Assembly: GCF_010500835.1 (NCBI RefSeq)
Contig: NZ_JAAAMJ010000004.1
Coordinates: 1 to 64,000, forward strand
Direction of reading: 5' to 3'
Source of the DNA: Aurantimonas aggregata
GTDB lineage: Bacteria > Pseudomonadota > Alphaproteobacteria > Rhizobiales > Rhizobiaceae
Length of the DNA stretch: 64,000 nt
Positions within the stretch are counted from its first letter, which is position 1; each line of letters starts with the position of its first letter. The position numbers and the translations under genes were made by a program. Shown in pieces: positions 45,251-54,445 of the stretch. The notes below the pieces were generated by a model. That model was given only the letters and a program-made list of their open reading frames with translations. It did no database searches and had not been told where the DNA came from.

Positions 45251-45766
45251 TCACAACACCAGCGGCAAGATGAACGGCGTGCCCGAATAGGCTTCCTCGC
45301 CCCTCCCGATCGATCGAATCGCGTCGACCATGCGGCCGCCGCGGCCGAGGCGGTCGTCGGCGAAGGCGACGAGGCGGGCGTTGGGGGTGGCGGAGGGCGC
45401 CCGGCGGCGCAGTTCCTCGGCGAGGGCCTGTTCGTCGAGGTCGGGGTTGATCGCCGTGGCGGTGATGTAGGCGGCGGCGGTGGAGCGACTGATCCCGGCA
45501 AAGCAGTGGATCGCCAGCGGCTTCTCGCGGTTCCAGCGGGCGCCGAATTCCAGCAGCTGGTCGATGTGGTGGACCGCCGGGGCGGTCATGCCGTCGATCT
45601 CCTCGACGATGTCGTTGAAGCCGAGGAAGAGATGCCGGTCCGCCGCGATCGAGGGCGGGCGGGGCACCGGCGTGTCGGCGTTGATCAGCGTCACGAGGTC
45701 GAGCGCGCCGTGGTCGGCGACGGTGGCGTGGAGTTCGGCGAGGGAGGAGACGACGAGATAGGTCAT
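45251..45766 (-). CDS. Tyrosine/dual-specificity phosphatase-like protein
   Basis: The 171-residue product contains the phosphatase loop HCFAGISRST (Cys88 and Arg94), preceded by DIVEEIDGMTAPAVHHIDQLLEFG, as in protein-tyrosine phosphatase folds. Such bacterial proteins act on phosphotyrosine, sugar or lipid phosphates. It begins 32 bp after an HD-domain gene, which overlaps the YgfZ gene, so the three appear to be one operon. Confidence 0.8.
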   Translation of the reverse strand: MTYLVVSSLAELHATVADHGALDLVTLINADTPVPRPPSIAADRHLFLGFNDIVEEIDGMTAPAVHHIDQLLEFGARWNREKPLAIHCFAGISRSTAAAYITATAINPDLDEQALAEELRRRAPSATPNARLVAFADDRLGRGGRMVDAIRSIGRGEEAYSGTPFILPLVL

Positions 45767-45798
45767 GGGCTCTCACTATGGGTCGCGGGTGGCCGATG

Positions 45799-46443
45799 TC
45801 ATCCCCGCCCGGCGGCGCCTGCGACATCGTGCGCCGGCTGGCGGCACGCCGCGTCGAGCGCGGCGAAGCGGGCGAGGAAGGCCTGTTCGGTGGCGGCGGT
45901 CGGCACCGGGGTGAAGGCGGCGGGCTCGACCAGCTCGGCGGCGGGCTTGCCGAAGAAGGTCGCGGCTTCCTTCGCCGCAAAGCCCGCCAGCAGCACCGCC
46001 TCGTGATAGGCCGAGACCCGGTCGGCGACCTTGATCGCCTTCTCGACGGCGGCGGGGAGGGAGGCCGGCAGGCCGAAGCGCAGGTTTACGGCCGCCTGCA
46101 GCCGCCCTTCCACAAGCTTGTAGTCGCCGCCCATGACGCTCTTGAAGGGCGAGATCATGTCGCCGATGACGTATTCCGGCGCGTCGTGGAGGAGGGCGGC
46201 GAGGCACCAGCGCGGCTCGGCACCGCCGGCGGCCACCAGCGTCTCGACGATCAGCGAATGCTGCGCGACCGAAAAGGCATGGTCGCCGCGCGTCTGGCCG
46301 TTCCAGCGGGCAACGCGCGCCAGGCCATGCGCGATGTCCTCGATCTCGACGTCGAGCGGCGAGGGGTCGAGCAGGTCGAGCCGACGCCCGGACAGCATGC
46401 GCTGCCAGACGCGCGCCGGCTTGGTCCCCGCCGTCCGGCTCAT
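45799..46443 (-). CDS. HD-domain phosphohydrolase (YfbR-like)
   Basis: The 214-residue product has an HD domain with H62 (SVAQHSLIV), H86-D87 (ALLHDAPEY) and a late Asp in KVADRVSAYH. YfbR-type HD enzymes are 5'-deoxynucleotidases; this one looks related but the substrate is inferred. It overlaps the YgfZ gene by 4 bp (ATGA) and is followed by a phosphatase-like gene. Confidence 0.8.
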   Translation of the reverse strand: MSRTAGTKPARVWQRMLSGRRLDLLDPSPLDVEIEDIAHGLARVARWNGQTRGDHAFSVAQHSLIVETLVAAGGAEPRWCLAALLHDAPEYVIGDMISPFKSVMGGDYKLVEGRLQAAVNLRFGLPASLPAAVEKAIKVADRVSAYHEAVLLAGFAAKEAATFFGKPAAELVEPAAFTPVPTAATEQAFLARFAALDAACRQPAHDVAGAAGRG

Positions 46444-47294
46444 TCGGCGTCTTCCGTCGTGCCGGCAGCGGCGGGCTCGGGCAGCGCGAAGCCGGCCCAG
46501 GGAGGCACGGTGGCGGTGACGATGACGCCGTCCGCCGTCAGCTCGGCATCCGCCACCAGCGCGTCGGCGAGCTTGTCGATGCGGATCAGCGCGAAGCCGT
46601 CGCAGCCGGACGCCGAGAGCACCGTGCCGATGGTCCGGCCCTTCGCCTCGATGTTCACGCCCGGGGTCAGGTGCCCGTCGGCCTCGACCAGCATCAGCCG
46701 GCGGCGTGCCGTGCCGCGGTGCTGCATGCGCGAGACGACTTCCTGGCCGACGAAGCAGCCCTTCTTGAACGAGACGCCGCCATTCTGGTCGAGCAGCACG
46801 TCATGCGGGAAGACCTCGGAGCCCGGATAGTCGGTGTCCGATTCGGCGATGCCCGCACGGATCCGCAGCCGCTCGAAATCCGCGGGCTCGGCCTCTGGTA
46901 TCCCCTCGGGAGGGGCGCCGTAGATACGCCAGACCGGATCGGGAAAACGCTGGTCCCGCAGCGCGCTGGCGGTCTCGACGGCCTCGTCCCAGACGGCGTA
47001 GACGGGATCTTCGCTTGGCTCGATGGTCACCTTGGTACGCAGCCGGTAGATCGCCAGGCGCTTGGCGAAGGCCTCGCTGGCGGGTTTCGCGACATCCAGC
47101 CGGAAGCCGCCCGGCACCCGGCCGATCAGGAACTCGAACAGGATCTTGCCCTGCGGGGTGAGCAGCGCGGAGGGGCGCATCTCGGCTTCGCCGAGACCGT
47201 CGAGATCGGCGGTGATCAGCGTCTGCAGGAAATGTTCGGCGGGCTCGCCGGTAACGAGGAGGGCGGCGCGATCCGCGAGGCGGGCGACGGGCAT
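46440..47294 (-). CDS. ygfZ: Folate-binding protein YgfZ
   Basis: The 284-residue product is a GcvT-like protein with the YgfZ signature KGCFVGQEVVSRMQHRG (KGC[YF]xGQE). YgfZ assists iron-sulfur cluster proteins using folate. The N-terminal part (ALLVTGEPAEHFLQTLITADL) is the GcvT-like folate-binding region. Two starts are possible, 47324 and 47294; neither has a good ribosome site, and the protein similarity begins near MPVARLADR. It is first of three overlapping or near genes. Confidence 0.88.
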   Translation of the reverse strand: MPVARLADRAALLVTGEPAEHFLQTLITADLDGLGEAEMRPSALLTPQGKILFEFLIGRVPGGFRLDVAKPASEAFAKRLAIYRLRTKVTIEPSEDPVYAVWDEAVETASALRDQRFPDPVWRIYGAPPEGIPEAEPADFERLRIRAGIAESDTDYPGSEVFPHDVLLDQNGGVSFKKGCFVGQEVVSRMQHRGTARRRLMLVEADGHLTPGVNIEAKGRTIGTVLSASGCDGFALIRIDKLADALVADAELTADGVIVTATVPPWAGFALPEPAAAGTTEDAE

Positions 47295-47368
47295 GGGGCA
47301 GCTCGCTTGTGTGATCAGGCGCATTTACGTAAGCCGGGCGCGCCGGCGGGACAAGCGGAGAGACGACG

Positions 47369-48703
47369 ATGGCGACGACATACGACACGCTGCTGACGGG
47401 CGGGACGGTGGTGAACCAGGATGGCGCGGGTGTTCGCGACATCGCCATCCGCAGCGGCCGCATCGTCGCGATCGGGTCGCTCGATCCCGCATCGGCCGCC
47501 GCGGTCGTCGACTGCACGGGGCTGCATATCCTGCCCGGCGTCATCGACAGCCAGGTGCATTTCCGTGAGCCGGGCGCCGAGCACAAGGAAGATCTGGAGA
47601 CCGGATCGCGCGCGGCGGTACTGGGCGGCGTCACCTGCGTCTTCGAGATGCCGAATACCGACCCGCTGACCACCAGCGAGGCGGCGCTCGCCGACAAGGT
47701 GCGGCGCGGCAGGGGCCGCATGCATTGCGACTTCGCCTTCTGGGTCGGCGGCACGCGGGACAACGTCGCCGACATAAGGGAGCTCGAGCGCCTGCCGGGG
47801 GCTGCCGGCATCAAGGTGTTCATGGGCTCCTCCACCGGGTCGCTGCTGGTCGAGGACGACGACGGCGTGCGCGAAATCCTGTCGGCGACCCGCCGCCGCG
47901 CCGCCTTCCATTCCGAGGACGAATTCCGCCTGCGCGAGCGCGCCGGGCTGAGGGTCGCCGGCGATCCCGCCTCGCACCCGGTCTGGCGCGACGAAATCGC
48001 GGCGCTGCGCTGCACCGAACGGCTCGTCGCCATCGCCGAGGAAACCGGGGCGCGCATCCACGTGCTGCACATCTCGACGGCGGAGGAGATCGACTTCCTC
48101 GCCGCCCACAAGCGCAACGCCAGCTGCGAGGCGACGCCGCATCATCTGACGCTGACCGCCGACGACTACGCCAGCCTCGGCACCAAGCTGCAGATGAACC
48201 CGCCGGTGCGCGAGGGGCGCCACCGCGACGGCGTCTGGCGCGGCATCGCGGCGGGTGTCATCGACGTGCTCGGCTCCGACCACGCGCCGCACACGCTGGA
48301 GGAAAAGGCCAAGCCCTATCCGCAGTCGCCGTCGGGGATGACCGGCGTCCAGACGCTGGTGCCGATCATGCTCGACCATGTCGCCAACGGTCGGCTGAGC
48401 CTGCCGCGCTTCGTCGACCTCACCTCGGCCGGCCCGCAGCGCATCTTCGGCCTCGCCGGCAAGGGCCGCATCGCGCTCGGCTACGACGCCGACCTCACCA
48501 TCGTCGACCTGAAGCGCGAAGCCACGATCGAGAACGACTGGATCGGCTCGCGCGCGCAGTGGACGCCCTATGACGGCAGGCGGGTCACCGGCTGGCCGGT
48601 CGGCACCTTCGTGCGCGGCAACCGGGTCATGTGGGAGGGCGAGATCGTTACGGCCTCGCAGGGCGAGCCGGCGGAATTCGTCGAGACGCTGGCGAGGCTC
48701 TGA
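47369..48703 (+). CDS. pyrC: Dihydroorotase
   Basis: The 444-residue product is a class I amidohydrolase of the dihydroorotase type: LPGVIDSQVHFREPG (metal HxH as QVHFREPG), EMPNTDPLTT, AFHSEDEF, HVLHISTAEE and a late SDHAPHTLEEK. It closes carbamoyl aspartate to dihydroorotate, though hydantoinase-like substrates are possible. GGAGA precedes the start. It is divergent from the ygfZ gene and is followed by an ankyrin gene. Confidence 0.9.
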   Translation: MATTYDTLLTGGTVVNQDGAGVRDIAIRSGRIVAIGSLDPASAAAVVDCTGLHILPGVIDSQVHFREPGAEHKEDLETGSRAAVLGGVTCVFEMPNTDPLTTSEAALADKVRRGRGRMHCDFAFWVGGTRDNVADIRELERLPGAAGIKVFMGSSTGSLLVEDDDGVREILSATRRRAAFHSEDEFRLRERAGLRVAGDPASHPVWRDEIAALRCTERLVAIAEETGARIHVLHISTAEEIDFLAAHKRNASCEATPHHLTLTADDYASLGTKLQMNPPVREGRHRDGVWRGIAAGVIDVLGSDHAPHTLEEKAKPYPQSPSGMTGVQTLVPIMLDHVANGRLSLPRFVDLTSAGPQRIFGLAGKGRIALGYDADLTIVDLKREATIENDWIGSRAQWTPYDGRRVTGWPVGTFVRGNRVMWEGEIVTASQGEPAEFVETLARL

Positions 48704-48744
48704 GTGAAGCAAGGCCTGCCGATAGCCATACCGAGGAGCATGCG

Positions 48745-49278
48745 ATGACCGACGAATCCCCCGACCCGGCCGCTGTCGAGGAAGCGACGCAGGCGCTGGC
48801 GGCGCGCGTCTTCGAGGCCGCCCGCAACGGCGATGCCGAGGCGATGATGGCGTTTCTCGACCACGGCCTGCCGATCAATTTCCGCAACGACAAGGGCGAC
48901 AGCCTGCTGATGCTGGCGAGCTATCACGGCCACGCGGCGCTGACGGAGCTGCTGCTGAGGCGCGGCGCCGATCCGGAGCTGGTCAACGATCGCGGCCAGA
49001 CGCCGCTGGCGGGTGCGGCGTTCAAGGGCGAGGTCGCCATCGCCCGGCTGTTGCTCGATCACGGCGCCAGGGTCGACGGGGCGGGCCCGGACGGTCGCAC
49101 GCCGCTGATGATGGCGGCGATGTTCAACCGCACCGAACTGCTGGATTGCCTGCTGGAGCGCGGGGCGGACATTGCCGCCCGAACCCCGGAGGGCACGACG
49201 GCGCGGGATGCGGCGTCGGTGATGGGGGCGGCGGAGGCGATCGCGCTGCTCGACGAGCGGCTGGCGTCGACGAACTAG
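48745..49278 (+). CDS. Ankyrin-repeat protein
   Basis: The 177-residue product has about four ankyrin repeats: KGDSLLMLASYHGHAALTELLLRRGADPE, RGQTPLAGAAFKGEVAIARLLLDHGARVD and DGRTPLMMAAMFNRTELLDCLLERGADI. These mediate protein contacts. No signal peptide. GAGGAG stands six bases before the ATG at 48745. It follows the dihydroorotase gene by 41 bp and may be cotranscribed; partner unknown. Confidence 0.85.
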   Translation: MTDESPDPAAVEEATQALAARVFEAARNGDAEAMMAFLDHGLPINFRNDKGDSLLMLASYHGHAALTELLLRRGADPELVNDRGQTPLAGAAFKGEVAIARLLLDHGARVDGAGPDGRTPLMMAAMFNRTELLDCLLERGADIAARTPEGTTARDAASVMGAAEAIALLDERLASTN

Positions 49279-49287
49279 CGGCGGCCG

Positions 49288-50118
49288 TCAGTCGCCGGCG
49301 ACGAAGAACGCCAGGCGCCCATCCGGCGAGATGCCGAGCCGGTAGAAATTGTAGCCGCCGAAATCCAGCATGCCCTGGTAGTCCCCGGCGGTGACCAGCT
49401 CGAACAGCTCGACCTTCTGCGGCGGCGTCAAATCCTCGAGATGGACCTGGGTGAAATACGGCCAGACGAAGATCTCGTTCGATGCATTCGGCTCGACGCG
49501 GGCATGGCCGGCCTCGAGGATCTCCAGCATGATCGCCAGCGTCTCGACGCCCTCGCCGTCGCCGGAGCTGGCTTTCAGGAACTCGATCGGGTCGTCGATG
49601 GTCGGGCCGAAGGTGAGCACCGTGCCGTCGTCGCCGGTCTCGATATAGGGCCGCAGCCGTTCGATCTCGCCGCTGCGGGCGATCTCCATGAGCTTCGCCC
49701 GCAGGTCGCGCACCGGGCGGGGCAGGGCGTCGTCGCCATAGGCGATCTCGGCGGCCAGGGGCTCGGCGGTCGCCGCGCCCTCCCGCAGCGGCGTCGGCGC
49801 GATCCCGTTGTCGTCGGTCGGGTCGCCTTGACGGGACGGGACCAGCGCATCGTTCGGCCCGTGAGCCGGCGGCAGCGGTTCCTCGCCCGCGTCGGTGCCT
49901 TCCTCTTCCTGGGATGAGGGCTCGGGGACGGCCGCGGGCGCCGTGCCGTGGGGCGAGGGGAGCGGCGGCAGCGGCACGGCGATGATGCCCTCGCGCGAAT
50001 CGGAGCGTCCCTCGCCGGGATCGATCCGCGAGAAGGCCGCGACGCGATCCCCGGCGGCGAACACCGTCAGGATGGCAGCAACTGTCAGGACGAGGCTGGT
50101 ACGGCGCACAGGCGTCAA
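49288..50118 (-). CDS. Secreted protein of unknown function
   Basis: The 276-residue product has a signal-peptide-like start (MTPVRRTSLVLTVAAILTVFAAGDRVAAF), a long Pro/Glu/Asp-rich low-complexity linker (about 35-125) and a C-terminal domain (about 125-276) containing FLKASSGDGEGVETLAIMLEILEAGHARVEP and WPYFTQVHLEDLTPPQKVELFELVTAGDY. The C-terminal part looks like a folded periplasmic domain. I recall similar proteins in Hyphomicrobiales, without a known role. It is near the small protein at 50177 on the same strand. Confidence 0.7.
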   Translation of the reverse strand: MTPVRRTSLVLTVAAILTVFAAGDRVAAFSRIDPGEGRSDSREGIIAVPLPPLPSPHGTAPAAVPEPSSQEEEGTDAGEEPLPPAHGPNDALVPSRQGDPTDDNGIAPTPLREGAATAEPLAAEIAYGDDALPRPVRDLRAKLMEIARSGEIERLRPYIETGDDGTVLTFGPTIDDPIEFLKASSGDGEGVETLAIMLEILEAGHARVEPNASNEIFVWPYFTQVHLEDLTPPQKVELFELVTAGDYQGMLDFGGYNFYRLGISPDGRLAFFVAGD

Positions 50119-50176
50119 TACCTCTGCAGGGCGGCTGCCGGCAGGGCCGGCACGCGGGGCGGAAACGGGCAGGCGA

Positions 50177-50437
50177 TTACTGGATGGTCCGGTCCGAACG
50201 AAACTCGCCGAACTCGATTCGCTGGCGCAGCGATTCGACCATGGTCAGCACGTCGTCTTCGCCGTGCAGGCGGATCAGCTCGGTCAGCGCGGTGGTGATC
50301 GCCGTCTCGGCGAGGATCTCGGCCTCGATGCCGTCGGAGATACCGTCGGCCCAGGCTTCGTTATGGTACTCGAAGGCGACCTGCTTCTTCTCGGCCTGGA
50401 TCAGCTCTTCGAGCTCGGCCCCGTGCAAATCGATCAT
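50177..50437 (-). CDS. Conserved small protein, unknown
   Basis: The 86-residue product is soluble and acidic (MIDLHGAELEELIQAEKKQVAFEYHNEAWADGISDGIEAEILAETAITTALTELIRLHGEDDVLTMVESLRQRIEFGEF). The sequence is well balanced with predicted helices, no signal peptide, and looks like a conserved Hyphomicrobiales hypothetical. It may share a transcript with the secreted protein gene 58 bp downstream. Confidence 0.7.
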   Translation of the reverse strand: MIDLHGAELEELIQAEKKQVAFEYHNEAWADGISDGIEAEILAETAITTALTELIRLHGEDDVLTMVESLRQRIEFGEFRSDRTIQ

Positions 50438-50541
50438 CTGAACCCCTCAATTGCAGCCCTTCGGCTTCACGTCCCGTTAAGGTCCCTAGCACGATCCGGG
50501 CGCGAAAATCGCCGCACTCTTCCGAAATCGTTAACCCCACC

Positions 50542-51009
50542 TTAATTCCCGTACCTGACGCCGATCTCGCGCGCCAGCGAGGCGCCCTCGCTCTGATACC
50601 GGCTGACCGCCACCTGCGCTGCCGGCGTGCAGTGCCGATAGGTCGATTCGAAGGCCCGGTAGCCGCTGTTGAAGCTCGCGACCAGGCGTCGCCGGTCGGC
50701 CTCGTTCGGCGCCTGGGCGGTGATCAGCTCCTGCATCTTGACCCGCCAGAGATCCGCCTCGGCGTCCCCGCAGAGCCGCCGCAGGAAGTGCATGGAGCCC
50801 AAGATCGCGGCGAGACGGCCCATCGGCCGCAGATAGGGGGCGTCGCTGGGCATCACCGCCGCCGATTCCTCGGCCGCAGGCGCCTCTTCCTCCGCCGCCG
50901 GCGTCTCGGTCTGCGCACGTGCCGCGCCGACCGGGCCGAAGACCACGGACGCCAGGACGAGCAGAGTGATGAGAGGCCGAACGCACATGCGAAAACTTTC
51001 CGATTTCAT
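50542..51009 (-). CDS. TIGR02301-type secreted protein
   Basis: The 155-residue product has a signal peptide (MKSESFRMCVRPLITLLVLASVVFGPVGAARAQ) and an acidic linker. Its C-terminal domain MGRLAAILGSMHFLRRLCGDAEADLWRVKMQELI...FNSGYRAFESTYRHCTPAAQVAVSRY matches the TIGR02301 family of alphaproteobacterial proteins of unknown role. Two cysteines could form a disulfide. It stands about 75 bp downstream of the NUDIX gene on the same strand. Confidence 0.8.
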   Translation of the reverse strand: MKSESFRMCVRPLITLLVLASVVFGPVGAARAQTETPAAEEEAPAAEESAAVMPSDAPYLRPMGRLAAILGSMHFLRRLCGDAEADLWRVKMQELITAQAPNEADRRRLVASFNSGYRAFESTYRHCTPAAQVAVSRYQSEGASLAREIGVRYGN

Positions 51010-51085
51010 TAACGACTATGCAAGCGCCGGGCCGCTTCGGCGCCCGATCGGGGGCACGCTGCGCTCTTCCCGCAACAGCCGGGAA

Positions 51086-51514
51086 TCAGTGGACGAGCGT
51101 GGCGTTGACGGCCTTCTCGACGATTTCGGCAAGGCCCGGCGTGGTGCGCTGGACGCGCTCGGCAGCCTCGATCTCCTCCAGGGTGAGAAAATGCAGCCGC
51201 GCCGCGTCGTCTCCGGCCTGCGGCACGGCGTCTGCCGGCAAGGCCCCGGCGAAGACGGCGATCACCGCGTGGAACTGCCCGCCGATCGCCTCGTGCAGCG
51301 TCACGAATCGCAGCGTGCCGGTGCTGATCCCGGTTTCCTCGGCCAGTTCGCGCCGCGCCGCCACTTCCAGCCGCTCGCCGAAGTCGACGCCGCCGCCCGG
51401 CAGGCTGAGCCGCCCCGCAAAGGGATCGCGACTGCGCTCGACGAGCAGGATGCGGCCTGAGCCGGAGAGGCACAGCGAGACGCCGAGCAACGGGCGGGTG
51501 GGGCGATCGAGCAT
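51086..51514 (-). CDS. NUDIX hydrolase
   Basis: The 142-residue product has the NUDIX box GGGVDFGERLEVAARRELAEETGI (about 40-62) in the standard GX5EX7REUXEEXGU layout, after the usual LLGVSLCLSGSGRILLVERSRDPFAGRLSLPG. NUDIX enzymes cleave nucleoside diphosphates linked to other groups; the substrate is unknown. The start at 51514 (AGAGG upstream) is preferred over a GTG at 51562. It is divergent from the YedK gene. Confidence 0.88.
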   Translation of the reverse strand: MLDRPTRPLLGVSLCLSGSGRILLVERSRDPFAGRLSLPGGGVDFGERLEVAARRELAEETGISTGTLRFVTLHEAIGGQFHAVIAVFAGALPADAVPQAGDDAARLHFLTLEEIEAAERVQRTTPGLAEIVEKAVNATLVH

Positions 51515-51567
51515 GGGGTACCTCTGACGATTGACTTCGGCGGCCGGCTGCGGCTCAAACACGGTCC

Positions 51568-52326
51568 ATGTGCGGACGCTTCACCCTGACCGCGCCACCC
51601 GATGCGGTGGCCGAACTGCTGGCCCTGATCGATCTGGACCCGTTTCCGCCGCGCTACAACATCGCGCCGACGCAGCCGATCCTGGTCGCGATCGGCGGCG
51701 AGGCGGAGCGGCCTGGCGCCAATCGGCCGAACCGCAGGGCGTTGCTGGCGAGATGGGGGTTGATCCCCGGCTGGGTCAAGGATTTGAAGAGCTTTCCGCT
51801 GCTGATCAATGCCCGGGCGGAGACGGCGGCGGAGAAGAACGCCTTTCGCGGCGCCATGCGCTATCGCCGCTGCCTCGTGCCCGCCACCGGTTTCTACGAG
51901 TGGCGGCGGCAGGGCAAGGCGAAGTCCGAGCCGCATTTCCTGAAAGCCGCCGACGGAAGACCCTTCGCCTTTGCAGGCCTGATGGAGACCTGGCAGGGGC
52001 CGGATGGCGGCGAGATCGACACGGCCGCGATCCTGACGACGGCGGCCTCGGGCCCGATCGCGGCGATCCATGACCGGACCCCGATCGTGGTGGTCGAAGC
52101 CGATTATGCGCGATGGCTGGATTGCCGGGACTACGACCCGGCGGCGGTAGCAGATATCCTGTCGCCGCCCGACGACGATTTCTTCGCCATCGTCCGCATA
52201 TCCGACCGGGTCAACAAGGTTGCCAATACCGGGCCGGACGTCCAGGCACCGATCGCGGAAAACGCCGAAGCAACGCAAGTCGGGGTGACCCCGCCGGATG
52301 GCGAGGCGCAGGGCAGCCTGTTCTAG
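51568..52326 (+). CDS. SOS-response-associated peptidase (YedK/HMCES family)
   Basis: The 252-residue product starts MCGRFTLT, giving the catalytic Cys2 that binds abasic sites in single-stranded DNA as a thiazolidine crosslink. Further motifs: [32 protein letters not shown] with the active Glu, and IHDRTPIVV with the conserved His. The family protects abasic sites during replication. It is divergent from the NUDIX gene. Confidence 0.93.
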   Translation: MCGRFTLTAPPDAVAELLALIDLDPFPPRYNIAPTQPILVAIGGEAERPGANRPNRRALLARWGLIPGWVKDLKSFPLLINARAETAAEKNAFRGAMRYRRCLVPATGFYEWRRQGKAKSEPHFLKAADGRPFAFAGLMETWQGPDGGEIDTAAILTTAASGPIAAIHDRTPIVVVEADYARWLDCRDYDPAAVADILSPPDDDFFAIVRISDRVNKVANTGPDVQAPIAENAEATQVGVTPPDGEAQGSLF

Positions 52327-52342
52327 TCGCGGCGGCGGCGGA

Positions 52343-52531
52343 TCACTCGGCCGGAATCATCGCCGGAAAGGTCTCGTCGCGCTGCAGCCTGGGCGCCTTG
52401 GCTTTCAGCCAAGACTGGCTGGCGGCGGCGATGGCCGGGATGCCGATGGCGCGATAGTTCTTGGCAAGATCGACCTCCTGCTCGCGTTCGCGCTTGGATT
52501 TGAACTCAACACTCTTCGTCATCATGGCCAT
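52343..52531 (-). CDS. Small conserved Hyphomicrobiales protein
   Basis: The 62-residue product contains [36 protein letters not shown], close to a short conserved family that I recall from rhizobia with no known role. Several in-frame ATGs (52531, 52525, 52522) are possible starts and no clear ribosome site distinguishes them. It converges with the YedK gene. Confidence 0.6.
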   Translation of the reverse strand: MAMMTKSVEFKSKREREQEVDLAKNYRAIGIPAIAAASQSWLKAKAPRLQRDETFPAMIPAE

Positions 52532-52930
52532 GGGTCCGTGGGCTGCTGGGAGGATGATCCGGCACTTCGATTGTGCCAGATTATGGGCAGAAGCGATCAC
52601 GGAACTGACGGCGCTAAGCCGTTGTGTCGCTATAGGGTTCTGCGTTGCATTCCTGTCACAATGGCGGAACTCGCCACGGGCAAGAATTTTTGCCGGCTCA
52701 CCATTTGGCGGAGGTTTCGTGCAGAAGCCGGCCGCAAGCCCGTCACCGCTCGCCGGAATCACGCTTGCGCGAGCAGCGCCGCGCATTTGTCAGGCGGGCT
52801 GTTTGGCGCTAGCCAGAGCCCGCCGACTGGCAAAGGCGTCATGGCGACGATGCAACAACGGCGGCAGTCAAACGAGGCAGCCCGCGCCAACGGCGCGCGG
52901 CGCCCCGCACAACACGATCGAGGCAGACCG
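52532..52930. other. 399-bp gap upstream of cysS
   Basis: No gene is recognised. It contains the promoter regions of the divergent small gene and cysS and a weak 7-bp stem (52692-52698 with 52726-52732). No tRNA-like or riboswitch-like structure could be fixed. Confidence 0.4.
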
Positions 52931-54445
52931 ATGGATGACGGCTTTCGCGGCCTGACGCTCTGGAACACGATGACGCGGCGCAAGGAGGAATTCCGCCCGC
53001 TCGACTGGCGGGATACGGGCACGCCCGAGGCCGACCGGCGGGTTCGCATGTATGTCTGCGGGCCGACGGTCTACGACTTCGCCCATATCGGCAATGCCCG
53101 CCCCGTCATCGTCTTCGACGTGCTGTTCCGGCTGCTGCGCCAGCTCTATGGCGCCGATGCCGTCACCTATGTGCGCAACATCACCGACGTCGACGACAAG
53201 ATCAACGCGCGGGCGGCGCGCGACTATCCCGATCTGCCGCTGAACGCCGCGATCGCGGCGGTGACGGCGAAGACCGCCGAGCAGTTCCACGAGGACGTTG
53301 CCGAACTCGGCTGCCTTCCGCCCACCGTCGAGCCGCGCGCCACCGACTACGTCGCCGGCCGCGCCGACGGGCAGGACATGGTGGCGATGATCGCGACGCT
53401 GATCGAGCGGGGCCACGCCTACCAGGCCGGCGGCGAGGTGCTGTTCGACGTCACCTCGATGCCGGATTACGGCCGGCTGTCCAACCGCAAGCTCGACGAG
53501 CAGCGCGCCGGCGCCCGCGTCGCCGTCGACAGCCACAAGCGCAGCCCCGGCGATTTCGTGCTGTGGAAGCTCTCGGCCGAGAACGAGCCCGGCTGGGACT
53601 CGCCCTGGGGCCGCGGCCGGCCGGGCTGGCACATCGAGTGCTCGGTGATGAGCGGCGCGCTGCTCGGCGAGGAGTTCGACATCCATGGCGGCGGGCTCGA
53701 CCTGATCTTCCCGCACCACGAGAACGAGATCGCCCAGTCGCGCTGCGCCCACGGCACCGACACGATGGCGCAGATCTGGATGCACAACGGCTATCTGCAG
53801 GTCGAAGGCCGCAAGATGTCGAAGTCGGACGGCAATTTCGTCACCATCCACGACCTGTTGCACACGGAAAATTTTGGCGGCCGGAAATGGGCGGGCCCGG
53901 TGCTGCGGCTCGCGATGCTGATGACGCATTACCGCGAGCCGATCGACTTCAGCGTCAAGCGGCTGGAGGAGGCGGAGGCGATTTTGACGGATTGGCGCCG
54001 GGCGGTGAGCACAGGCGTCCGCCAGAACAGGATAACTGGCATCAGTGATGTTGATATACAATCAGCTGGCTCTGAGATCACAGACGCGTTATGCAACGAC
54101 CTAGAGACCTACTCGGTAATTCAGAAGCTTAGAGGGAACCTCAAGTGGCTCTTCCGCCGAGATGCTGGTGGGGAACCCTATTCTCCGGACGTCACGCCGT
54201 TGCTGGCGGCGCTACGGCTTCTTGGCTTCGACCATCTGATTGAAGCGGCAATTGCCGAGCAAAATGGGATTTCGGAAGAAGCCGTCCAGACGATCATCGA
54301 CGAACGCCTCGACCTGCTGCGCGCCAAGAACTTCGCCGAAGCCGATCGGATCCGCGACGAGTTGCTGGCTGAGGGCATCCAGCTGAAGGACGGCAAGGAC
54401 CCCGAGAGTGGCGAGCGGATCACGACCTGGGAGGTGAAGCGGTAG
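52931..54445 (+). CDS. cysS: Cysteinyl-tRNA synthetase
   Basis: The 504-residue product has [18 protein letters not shown] (zinc Cys and HIGH motif), [33 protein letters not shown] (zinc-site HHENE) and KMSKSDGNF. It charges tRNA-Cys. The C-terminal helical region has an unusual segment: bases about 54010-54200 are much lower in GC than the rest, coding for [45 protein letters not shown]. The gene is intact through this and ends [26 protein letters not shown]. The start at 52931 gives normal length. Confidence 0.95.
   Translation: MDDGFRGLTLWNTMTRRKEEFRPLDWRDTGTPEADRRVRMYVCGPTVYDFAHIGNARPVIVFDVLFRLLRQLYGADAVTYVRNITDVDDKINARAARDYPDLPLNAAIAAVTAKTAEQFHEDVAELGCLPPTVEPRATDYVAGRADGQDMVAMIATLIERGHAYQAGGEVLFDVTSMPDYGRLSNRKLDEQRAGARVAVDSHKRSPGDFVLWKLSAENEPGWDSPWGRGRPGWHIECSVMSGALLGEEFDIHGGGLDLIFPHHENEIAQSRCAHGTDTMAQIWMHNGYLQVEGRKMSKSDGNFVTIHDLLHTENFGGRKWAGPVLRLAMLMTHYREPIDFSVKRLEEAEAILTDWRRAVSTGVRQNRITGISDVDIQSAGSEITDALCNDLETYSVIQKLRGNLKWLFRRDAGGEPYSPDVTPLLAALRLLGFDHLIEAAIAEQNGISEEAVQTIIDERLDLLRAKNFAEADRIRDELLAEGIQLKDGKDPESGERITTWEVKR

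Noticed and set aside
52692-52732. Possible regulatory hairpin upstream of cysS
   Set aside because: Only a 7-bp stem with a 27-base loop and no terminator or T-box features; not enough evidence.
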